Assembly: GCA_031258375.1 (NCBI GenBank)
Contig: JAIRMX010000211.1
Location: forward strand, 1-15,245
Length of the DNA: 15,245 nucleotides
Source of the DNA: Elusimicrobiota bacterium
GTDB taxonomy: Bacteria; Elusimicrobiota; Elusimicrobia; Elusimicrobiales; Elusimicrobiaceae
Direction: 5' to 3'
Position numbers and translations under genes: made by a program. The stretch's first letter is position 1; every line of letters starts with the position of its first letter. Below the pieces are notes generated by a model. It was not told the origin of the DNA. It did no database searches and saw only the letters and a list, made by a program, of their open reading frames with translations. This document shows, one piece after another, positions 1-7,500 of the stretch.

Positions 1-43
1 TATACAAACGTTTAGGATACAATAGTTGTTTCAGTCGGTGTAA

Positions 44-310
44 AAAGTCCAATATGTACTGATATCTAACAGTCATTATATAACTTCTTCAGGCGCCGAG
101 GTTGATTTTGTTTTAAATATGGACGGGAAAATATTTGCAATTGAGTGTAAGGTTTCAACGGAAACAAGGTTGTCAAAAGGCAATTATTTTGCGATAGAGG
201 ATATTGCTCCAAAACATACTTTTGTTGTCGCAATGTCGGCAGAGGAAAGTTATCCGTTAAAACAGGGCATAGACGTTGTACCGCTTGGCGAGTTAAAAAA
301 CAAGTTGTAA
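44..310 (+). pseudogene. Remnant of a DUF4143-type AAA ATPase (C-terminal end only)
   Basis: The open frame after the stop codon at 41-43 encodes about 88 residues. They contain SSGAEVDFVL, then KIFAIECKVS, and end in a short helix after a VVPLGEL strand. This is the pattern (GAEVDFVL, then IEvK) of the nuclease-like C-terminal DUF4143 domain of the ATPases that carry an N-terminal AAA domain. The fragment has no plausible start of its own: the first ATG (119) lies inside the conserved motif. The bases before 44 are closed by stops in all three frames, so the gene is broken upstream or continues there with a frameshift. The family is often mobile or toxin-antitoxin-like, and its function is poorly known. 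The fragment ends 13 nt before the ankyrin gene on the same strand. I am fairly sure of the family and less sure whether an intact gene lies upstream with an error in it. Confidence 0.6.
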
Positions 311-323
311 AAAGGAGCAAAAT

Positions 324-1778
324 ATGAGTACCCAAGAAATTAACGCAGGCGATGAAAATAAAAACGAAATTAGCGAAGGCAGAGATTACCCTGTTTTTTC
401 TAAAATTTCTCTCATTATTTTAGCAATTATAGGAGCTATTTCCCTTCCATCCATAATGACGCAAGGCCCAGTTGCTATCCTTTACTCTCTAATGGTGTTT
501 GTAACAAATGGTGATACTTTTGCTTTTATTCTTATGGCAGTTCCAATAATCGCTGTCACTATTTTTGTGATGGCTGTATTTCTTGCGGCAAAAAAACGTA
601 AATCTTGGCTATCCGTAGTTTTTATTTCTTTAGTAATAATAGTTTTTGTAATTCCAATGGCGTTCTTTTTTGTCTTCGGTTTAACAGCTCAAAGAACAGA
701 AAAGGAGCCACTCATAGTAGAAGCCGCATCAAATTGCCACAGTAATCCATCAAGTAAAAAACAAATTGAATTACTACTTAAACGTGGTGCTAATGTAAAT
801 GCTATAGCAAAAAGTGGTTATACTGCTTTGATAAAGTCTTCATCTCTTTTGGGGCAAACTTGTTATGAAATTGTTGAGTTGCTTCTTATGTCTGGAGCAG
901 ATGCTAATATGCAAGATAGTATGTCAGGGGAAACGGCACTTTTTAAAGCTACTGATCCCACAATGGTTGAAATACTCCTCAAATATGGAGCAGATCCCAA
1001 TATCAGAATGACTGATGGCTATAAGGAAACCGCTTTGATAACTTTTACCCGTAACAATCGTCAAAAGAAGATTATTGAATTATTAATAAAATACGGCGCA
1101 AATGTCAATGCTAAAGACAGCCATGATAACACAGCTTTAACCTTTGCTTTAATAAATAATAACAAAGAAGTAGCAGAAATTTTAAGACAAGCTGGCGCGA
1201 AAGAAAAGAAAACACAAAAGGAGTTAGACGCAGAAGCCGCATCTGAAAACGCTTCGTTGTGGTCAATTAAAGAACAAAATATAATGTTAATGTCCTCAGA
1301 ATGTGCCTCGCAATCAAGTAAGAAAGAAGTTGAATCGCTACTTAAACAAGGTGCCAACATAAATGAAAATAAAAATAAATTTGGGACTACGGCTTTGATG
1401 CAGACTGCAGCAAAATCAGCGTCGTCAACGAACTGTATGGAAATGCTTAAATTCCTTCTTGAGTCAGGTGCAGATACTAATATAAAAGATCAATCAGGCG
1501 AAACTGCGCTTTTTTATGCTACCAGCCGCGCGGCGGTTGAAATGCTGATCAAACACGGAGCAAATCCTAATATTAAAAATCGTATTGGACAAACGGCTTT
1601 AATGTGGCATTCTGCCCAGTTTCCTTTTGCCGAGCAAAAATATATTATTGAAATGTTAATAGAAGCTGGCACAAAAAAAAATGAAAAAGACAAAAGTGGC
1701 AATACGGCATTAAGTTTGGCTCTAAAAAATAATAATCAGGAAATAGCAGAAATTTTAAAACAAGCCGGCGCGAAATAG
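324..1778 (+). CDS. Membrane-anchored ankyrin-repeat protein
   Basis: This is a 484-residue protein of unknown role. The start ATG has a good ribosome binding site (AAAGGAG, 311-317, 6-nt spacing). The N-terminus is polar. It is followed by hydrophobic helices at about residues 29-45, 66-89 and 97-120, with a possible extra one at 48-61. The basic cluster KKRK (90-93) probably faces the cytoplasm. By the positive-inside rule, the rest of the protein would then be periplasmic. From about residue 132 to the end are ankyrin repeats, recognised by recurring LLLKRGANVN, GETALF, GADPNI and NTALTFAL. The array is two copies of one block of about 160 residues. Ankyrin repeats bind other proteins, but no partner can be named. 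The stop is 7 nt before ribE, so the gene is probably cotranscribed with the riboflavin genes, although nothing links it to flavin metabolism. Its codons look more AT-rich than those of ribE/ribBA, which hints at separate ancestry. Confidence 0.88.
   Translation: MSTQEINAGDENKNEISEGRDYPVFSKISLIILAIIGAISLPSIMTQGPVAILYSLMVFVTNGDTFAFILMAVPIIAVTIFVMAVFLAAKKRKSWLSVVFISLVIIVFVIPMAFFFVFGLTAQRTEKEPLIVEAASNCHSNPSSKKQIELLLKRGANVNAIAKSGYTALIKSSSLLGQTCYEIVELLLMSGADANMQDSMSGETALFKATDPTMVEILLKYGADPNIRMTDGYKETALITFTRNNRQKKIIELLIKYGANVNAKDSHDNTALTFALINNNKEVAEILRQAGAKEKKTQKELDAEAASENASLWSIKEQNIMLMSSECASQSSKKEVESLLKQGANINENKNKFGTTALMQTAAKSASSTNCMEMLKFLLESGADTNIKDQSGETALFYATSRAAVEMLIKHGANPNIKNRIGQTALMWHSAQFPFAEQKYIIEMLIEAGTKKNEKDKSGNTALSLALKNNNQEIAEILKQAGAK
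717..1775 (+). repeat. Internal tandem duplication of a five-repeat ankyrin block
   Basis: Residues 132-293 (717-1202) and 322-484 (1287-1775) align along their whole length at an offset of 188 to 191 residues. Matching landmarks are SSKKQIELLLKRGANVN with SSKKEVESLLKQGANIN, SGETALFKAT with SGETALFYAT, and AEILRQAGAK with AEILKQAGAK. The cysteines at 138 and 180 match those at 327 and 371. A linker of about 28 residues rich in K, E and A separates the copies. DNA identity is partial, so the duplication is not recent. Confidence 0.85.
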
Positions 1779-1785
1779 AGGAAAT

Positions 1786-2406
1786 ATGTTTACGGGATTA
1801 ATTGAAGATATTGGGATAATAGAAAAAATCGGCGAGGCGCAACTTGCGGTCGCCACAAAATTGGACGATATCAAAACAGGCGACAGTATTGCGGTAAACG
1901 GCGTTTGCCTGAGCGCAGTAAAAATCGGCGGAAATACGCTTTATTTCGATTATAGTCCGCAGACGGATAAGCTGACAAATTTATCTTTGCTTAAGGCCAA
2001 TGCTAAAGTAAATATTGAGCGCGTGCTTAAATTAAATTCCAGACTCGGCGGGCATATAGTCAGCGGGCATATTGACGGCACGGCAAAAATTTTAGAAATT
2101 CAAAAACTTAACGATTTCTATAAATTTACTTTTGAACTTAACGATAATTTCAAAAAATATATGGCGCCAAAATGCTCTGTTGCAATTAACGGCATAAGCC
2201 TTACGGTTGCGGAAATAAACGCGCGAACTTTTGAAGTTTTCGTAATACCGCAAACTTTTTCTCAAACTACTTTGGCTTTTGCAAAAGTCGGCGAAAGCGT
2301 AAACATAGAAACCGATATTTTGGCCAAATATATGGAAAGTTTAATTTATAAAAATAATAAGAAAGATATTTCTATAGATTTACTTGCGGAGAACGGTTTT
2401 TTATGA
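1786..2406 (+). CDS. ribE: Riboflavin synthase, alpha chain
   Basis: This cytoplasmic enzyme dismutates two molecules of 6,7-dimethyl-8-ribityllumazine into riboflavin and the pyrimidinedione that lumazine synthase recycles. The 206-residue length is normal. The family start MFTGLIEDIG is intact. The two lumazine-binding beta-barrels are visible as an internal repeat: NGVCLSAV in the first half and NGISLTVAEI in the second. RLGGHIVSGHID marks the domain junction, and NIETDILAKY lies before the C-terminal trimerisation helix. GAGG overlapping the upstream stop codon serves as ribosome binding site. The stop overlaps the start of ribBA (ATGA), so the two are translationally coupled. I see no FMN riboswitch in front of this gene or of the ankyrin gene. 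Confidence 0.97.
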   Translation: MFTGLIEDIGIIEKIGEAQLAVATKLDDIKTGDSIAVNGVCLSAVKIGGNTLYFDYSPQTDKLTNLSLLKANAKVNIERVLKLNSRLGGHIVSGHIDGTAKILEIQKLNDFYKFTFELNDNFKKYMAPKCSVAINGISLTVAEINARTFEVFVIPQTFSQTTLAFAKVGESVNIETDILAKYMESLIYKNNKKDISIDLLAENGFL

Positions 2407-3617
2407 AAAACAAAAAAATATTTAGTTCGATTGATTCTGTTTTAAAAGACGTGAAGGCCGGCAAAATAATTATAATAGTTGACGATCCTTCGCGCGAAAA
2501 CGAGGGGGATTTATTTTGCCCCGCCGCCAAAATCACGCCGCAAAAAATAAACTTTATGGCAAAATACGGGCGCGGGCTTATTTGCGCGCCTATGGAAAAT
2601 AAACGACTTAAGAAACTCGCGATAAATAATATGGTAGCCGTTTCTACGGAGAAAAAGGGCTGCGCGTTTACCGTTTCAGTTGATTATCGTCACGGCACAA
2701 CTACGGGTATTTCCGCGTTTGACAGGGCTTTAACAGTAAAAAAACTTATAGACCCTAAATCAAAACCGCAAGATTTTGCGCGTCCGGGCCATATTTTCCC
2801 GCTGGCGGCAAAAGAAGGCGGCGTTTTGGTACGCGCCGGCCATACCGAAGCTGCGGTTGATATGGCGCGTTTGGCCGGTTTGTTTCCCGCCGGAGTTATA
2901 TGCGAAATTATAAAAGACGACGGCAAAATGGCGCGTGTGCCGGATTTAACAAAATTTGCCGCCAAACATAAGTTAAAAATCATTACTATTGAAGACCTTA
3001 TAAAATACAGAAGCAAAACAGAAAGTTTTGTTGAAGAAATTGTCGAAGTTGATTTTCCCACGCAAAACGGGCGTTTCAGATTGAAACTTTTTGAAGATAC
3101 TATAACCAAAGAAACCGCGCTTGCGATAATCAAAGGAAATATAAAAAATAAAAAGGACGTTTTAACGCGCGTGCATTCTTCTTGCGAAACGGGCGATATC
3201 TTCCACTCGCTGCGCTGCGATTGCGGTTTGCAGTTGGAGCGCGCCTTGCAAATGATAGAAGCGAAAGGACGGGGTGTTGTACTTTATATGCATCAGGAAG
3301 GCAGGGGCATAGGACTTATAAATAAACTTAAGGCTTATCGTCTCCAAGAAAAAGGACTGGATACGGTGCAGGCGAATATCGCGCTGGGTTTTGCGCCGGA
3401 CTTGCGCAATTACGGCATTGGCGCGCAAATACTCGCCAAACTCGGCATAAAAAGCATAAAGCTTATGACTAACAATCCGCGCAAAATTATCGGCCTTAAA
3501 GGTTACGGTTTGAAAATATCTTCAAGAGTACCGATAGAAATAAAACCTTTTGCCGAAAACGAAAAATATTTGAAAACCAAAAAAAATAAAATGGGGCATC
3601 TGTTAAGCATAAGATAG
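2403..3617 (+). CDS. ribBA: Bifunctional DHBP synthase / GTP cyclohydrolase II
   Basis: This 404-residue fusion makes both riboflavin precursors. The N-terminal half (about 1-203) is 3,4-dihydroxy-2-butanone-4-phosphate synthase, which acts on ribulose 5-phosphate. It carries RENEGDL (31-37), HGTTTGISAFDRA (97-109), ARPGHIFPL (126-134) and HTEA (147-150). The C-terminal half (about 208-404) is GTP cyclohydrolase II, which opens the GTP imidazole ring. Its zinc cysteines are Cys261, Cys272 and Cys274 in the CETGDIFHSLRCDCG block. HQEGRGIGL (297-305) and the catalytic-Arg region DLRNYGIGAQIL (333-344) follow. The last has Asn where Asp or Glu is more usual after the Arg, probably a tolerated change. 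The C-terminus KTKKNKMGHLL is the standard family ending, so both domains look complete. The gene overlaps ribE by 4 nt, with a weak GGAG 11 nt before the start. Confidence 0.97.
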   Translation: MKNKKIFSSIDSVLKDVKAGKIIIIVDDPSRENEGDLFCPAAKITPQKINFMAKYGRGLICAPMENKRLKKLAINNMVAVSTEKKGCAFTVSVDYRHGTTTGISAFDRALTVKKLIDPKSKPQDFARPGHIFPLAAKEGGVLVRAGHTEAAVDMARLAGLFPAGVICEIIKDDGKMARVPDLTKFAAKHKLKIITIEDLIKYRSKTESFVEEIVEVDFPTQNGRFRLKLFEDTITKETALAIIKGNIKNKKDVLTRVHSSCETGDIFHSLRCDCGLQLERALQMIEAKGRGVVLYMHQEGRGIGLINKLKAYRLQEKGLDTVQANIALGFAPDLRNYGIGAQILAKLGIKSIKLMTNNPRKIIGLKGYGLKISSRVPIEIKPFAENEKYLKTKKNKMGHLLSIR

Positions 3618-3686
3618 AATTATTTTGTTATTCCCATAAAAAATGGATGCAAGACGTAAATTTAAATATAATTAAGGAGCAAAAAA

Positions 3687-4148
3687 ATGAAAATTGTAAA
3701 TGGAAACTTGAACGGCGAAGGCAGAAAAATAGCCGTGGTGGCATCGAGATTTAACGAGTTTATCACAAGCAGGCTTCTTGCCGGAGCAAACGATATACTT
3801 GTAAGGCACGGCGTAAAAGATAATGACATAACGGTCGTATGGGTGCCGGGCGCGTTTGAAATACCCGCCGCCGCGCTGAAGCTTGCAAACTCAAAGAAAC
3901 ACGACGCCGTAATATGTCTCGGCTGCGTTATCAAAGGAAGCACTCCGCATTTTGATTATGTTGCGGCGGAAGTTTCAAAAGGCGTGGCAAATATCGCGAT
4001 AAAAGCGGAAGTGCCGGTAATTTTCGGCGTTTTGACGACGGATAATATAGAGCAAGCCATAGAGCGCGCGGGTACGAAAGCTGGCAATAAAGGCGCCGAG
4101 GCAGCGACAAGCGCGATAGAAATGATCAGCGTTTATAATCAATTGTAA
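3687..4148 (+). CDS. ribH: 6,7-dimethyl-8-ribityllumazine synthase
   Basis: The enzyme condenses 5-amino-6-ribitylamino-uracil with the DHBP made by RibBA to give lumazine, the substrate of RibE. In many bacteria it forms a 60-subunit capsid or a pentamer. The 153-residue length is typical. Visible motifs are ASRFNEFIT (19-27, substrate ring binding), VPGAFEIP (53-60), GCVIKGSTPHFDYV with catalytic His88, and FGVLTTDNIEQAIERAG. The start is fixed by AAGGAG at 3674-3679, 7 nt before ATG. It follows ribBA after a 69-nt gap with no visible terminator, so it is probably in the same operon. Confidence 0.97.
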   Translation: MKIVNGNLNGEGRKIAVVASRFNEFITSRLLAGANDILVRHGVKDNDITVVWVPGAFEIPAAALKLANSKKHDAVICLGCVIKGSTPHFDYVAAEVSKGVANIAIKAEVPVIFGVLTTDNIEQAIERAGTKAGNKGAEAATSAIEMISVYNQL

Positions 4149-4186
4149 CCGTTAAAAATAGGTCTAATAGCGTCTTAGGAATGATT

Positions 4187-4202
4187 TAATATTATTTTGA
4201 GG
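4187..4202 (+). repeat. 16-nt direct repeat, left copy
   Basis: TAATATTATTTTGAGG occurs here and again, identical and in the same orientation, at 10244-10259. The two copies bracket the sprA-like gene. The left copy includes the ribosome binding site of the transposase remnant. The sequence is AT-rich, so chance identity is not excluded. Confidence 0.5.
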
Positions 4203-4204
4203 TG
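4199..4204 (+). promoter_or_regulatory. Ribosome binding site of the transposase remnant
   Basis: GAGGTG lies 5 nt before the ATG at 4210. It supports 4210 as the original start, although the present reading frame from that ATG stops after 13 codons. Confidence 0.5.
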
Positions 4205-4209
4205 ATAAT

Positions 4210-4559
4210 ATGATAAAAAACATTATCCAAAATGTGGTGGAATTGACTTAAAAAAGAAAGGTTTTTACAAAGGCAAGCAAGTCTACAAATGTAAATATTG
4301 TGGACTTGCTTTTTGTTTGCAGAAAAACTGGGCAGAAGCAGCCTATAAAGATTATAGTTTTGCTAGATTAAGTATGGATGATATTGTAATCGAATACAAA
4401 AGAAAACGAAGTACAACCCAGCGCAGCTTCGCCAAACTTAAAATCAAACAAAGTCTTTCAGTAAACACGGATAAGCACGTCAGCTTAATCCCGGACGCGG
4501 TGTATTTTGGCAGGAGTTTATGTTGCTTGGTATTTAACACAAAGCTGTACGAGGCTTAA
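4210..4559 (+). pseudogene. Truncated, frameshifted zinc-ribbon transposase (IS1249-like, IS256 variant)
   Basis: The open frame 4209-4559 encodes KCGG, 20-odd residues, then YKCKYCG, which is the second half and partner of a zinc ribbon. A Trp-Ala helix region follows, and near the end DAVYFGRSLCCLVF, which resembles the DxxYFGR catalytic-strand motif of Zn-binding IS256-variant (IS1249-type) transposases. Only about 115 residues remain of a family some 350-400 long. The ATG at 4210 has a good ribosome binding site but is out of frame. One extra A in the A6 run at 4215-4220 would join it to the zinc-ribbon frame and give MIKKHYPKCGG. The first ribbon cysteine (expected CPKC) is now Tyr (TAT for TGT). 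So there are three lesions: a 1-nt frameshift, loss of a zinc ligand and loss of the C-terminal two thirds. The stop is 20 nt from the end of the convergent sprA-like gene. The family assignment is good; the exact IS group is less certain. Confidence 0.65.
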
Positions 4560-4579
4560 ACCAGCATTAAAAATAAGCC

Positions 4580-7500
4580 TTAAAATTGTACTGTCATTAC
4601 AGTTCCCACGCTATAGGCGGTGTAAGATTCTTCTTCTATATATAAATGTTTGAAACTCTGAAACGCGCCGTTTAAAGTAAGGCGGATATTTTTAGATATT
4701 TCATAATCAAAACTCGTATTAATGTCAAATAAATCCCTGTTTTCCGTCACGGTAAAAGAACGCCTTCGCGAATAACTAAAGTTTGTGTTCCATATAATGC
4801 GGTTTGTTATAAGATAACGCCTGCTTATAAAAGGCAGCTGCAAGCCGTAAGGCAAGTTGAAATCAGCCCTTATATTTAGGCTTGGCACAATTTCTTTAAC
4901 TTCGCTTACGAGTATGTCTCCGCCTTGCGTGCGGGTATCGAACAAATAAGTAAACTTGGGAGTAAATCTTATTTTCCCATAATTAAAACTGCTCTGCGCG
5001 GAAAAATCGCGGCGCAAATAGTCCTCAAGAGGTTTGTTTTTCTCTATGGCGGTTTCATTGGTTTTATCAAGAGTTTTTTGAGTATAACTGAAGGTATTGT
5101 CAAAATAATTAAACAGCACGAAACGCAAATCCGCCCCTAAAGATTTTTCCTCCTTAAACTCCACGTCTGTAGTTTCGCTCTGCGTATAATTATATTTAAG
5201 TTTTAAATTGGCTCCGTTAAAAAACACCGCGTTTCCAAAAAATTTTTCAATATTGTCGATAAATATCACCAAATCCGGCAAAGTGACGCTTTGCGTTTTA
5301 TACGCCGAACCCAAATCTTCCGTAGTCTGATAGCTTTTTGCAAAATTATTCATTATCGACAAGGTTTTAAAAGGGCTGAGTTTTCCGTCAAAACCGTACG
5401 CGTTAAAAGGCGTCCAACGCAGTGTGGAAGAGTATGTGTCGCGCAGAGTGAGTTTGCTGCGATACGTATAAGGCGAGTTAAGGCCGAGCGAACCGCGCAG
5501 CCATATTTTATCAAGAGAGTTAAACGACTCGTCTACGTTTTCCCATGCGTCTCCGTCCTGCAGTTTATACGCGCCCGAAACGCTAAAGCCCGCGAATAAT
5601 TTTGAGGACGGCAATATTTCTTTGCCGTTTAAAGTCAGGCCGATATTGCCGTCGGACGTGCGGTTTATGCTTTTGACTGCGCCTATCTCGAAAGGGTAAG
5701 AAGTGCCGCCCGCGTTGTAAGAGAATGCGGATAGATTGTTATTTTCCCTTATATTTACGCTGTAGCTTGCGGTCGGCGTAATCCAGTTGCCGATTCGCAA
5801 CGCCGCGCTTACGCCCGCGTTTTGGCTCGCGCTTTTGTCATAATGTTTATTTGCGAATATGCCGCCGTTGTAAAAATGTCGGGTTTCGTCTACGGTTGAG
5901 AGGCTGTAGTTCGGCACTATTGAAGAACCTTTCCAAGGCTGGAAATATAGTTTGAAATCGTAGCTTTGAGTGGTCTCGTTTGTGTCATAATAACTTGAAG
6001 GCGCGCCTAAAATCGCAGAGTCGCTGTAGTTGATTTTGTTTTTTGAAAGCGCGGCTCCTGCCGAAATATTTTTGAGCAGCGGTTCTTTGGTTTTCGGCGA
6101 ATAGTCGATATTTGCGGCGTAATATTGGCCGCTGTCGCTGCGCTGGAGTTTTTCGTAATCGGAATTATTAAAGGCGTATTGCAGGCCTATGCGCGGCAAA
6201 TCGGGGTTTTGATATTGCGCTTTAATTGAACCCCTGTCGCGGGACACTTCTCCCGCATCGAGTACGCTTACGGTATTGCTGCTGGTGTAGTCGAGCACGT
6301 CCGGCGTCACGGTGTTAGAGCGGCTGTACTCCGCGTTAACGGGCAGATTTTTGACGCGCTTGAAGTTGAGGAAATAATCTTCTCTGGTATTTTTTTGTTT
6401 TGTCGGCACGGCAAGAGGCGTTTGGAATTTATCGTCCATATAAGTGAATTTTCCGCCGGCTTCAAGCCAGTTTTCTATATCTATTTTGCCTTCGGCCATA
6501 TACGCGCTGCCGGTTGTTACGACGGAATCGGTCAAATAAATTTCGTCGAGCCAAACTTCGCCGGATTTACTGCTTGTGTTATCGATAATTCCGGCTTTAA
6601 TTGTGCTTATTCTGTTGAAATTGACGTAATTATCGGCCCCGTAGGCGATTGTCGAGGCGTATTTTGAATTATTTTCAATTTTTTCAGGAATGCCGTCTCC
6701 GTTCGTGTCGATTAGTTTGAAACTGTAAAGACGCCACTCTGCCGGAAAATCAAGCGGAATTTCGATTTTGGCAAAGCGAGTATCGTCGGCGGCTATTTGT
6801 AAATAAAAAGTCGCGTCGGGATCCAGCAAATCGGCTTTATAATTATAAAGCAAAAACCTAAACTGCTTATGCTGCGAAAAATCCATCTTGTTAAAATTAT
6901 GCTGAACGCTTAAATCCTTTAAATCCGTATCGGGGGGCAAGCTGAAATCATAGGCTAAAGCTAAAGATTGTTCTTTGACGCCGCTCGAATTTGAACGTAT
7001 ATCGTCTATGGAACCGTATAAAGCGCGGAACACTTCCCCGCCGTCGCCGGAATCATTGAAAATAGGCTTATATGTGTTTGGATTGTCTATATTGTTAATG
7101 CCGTAGGGAATTAAAGCGTTGCCGACAGCGCTGTCCGCAGACTGCCAAGTGCTTCCCGATACGGCAAGGTTCGCGATTTTTATCGTGCCTTTCTCTTTCG
7201 TCATCGCGCCTTTTTTTAGAGTAACGCGCATTTGTTTAATGGAGCTCCAATCCGAGGAATAATTTTTTCGGAAGTCTTCCAGCTGGAATTGTTTCCAGCT
7301 TTTAAAATCAATTTTATTCGGGTTGGGGCCTATATTGAGCGTAACTCCGGCAAAACCGTAATTTCTTACGTCTTCCGTCGTGTCCAAAATTCCGTTTCCG
7401 TCTAAATCCTGCGTGTCGACGCGGCCGTTGGGCTGAGGCTCTTTATTGAATTGATTATTTGCAAACGGATTATAGCGCCGGTAAGTGCCGTCCGGATTTA

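Noticed and set aside
3667..3672. Perfect TATAAT just upstream of ribH as a separate ribH promoter
   Set aside because: A start 7 nt downstream would fall at the end of the AAGGAG ribosome binding site and remove it from the transcript. The motif is probably chance in AT-rich sequence, and ribH more likely relies on the upstream promoter.
4552..4580. AGGCTTA / TAAGCCT inverted repeat between the transposase remnant and the sprA-like gene as a terminator or IS end
   Set aside because: The stem is only 7 bp with a 15-nt loop, and there is no T-run on either strand.
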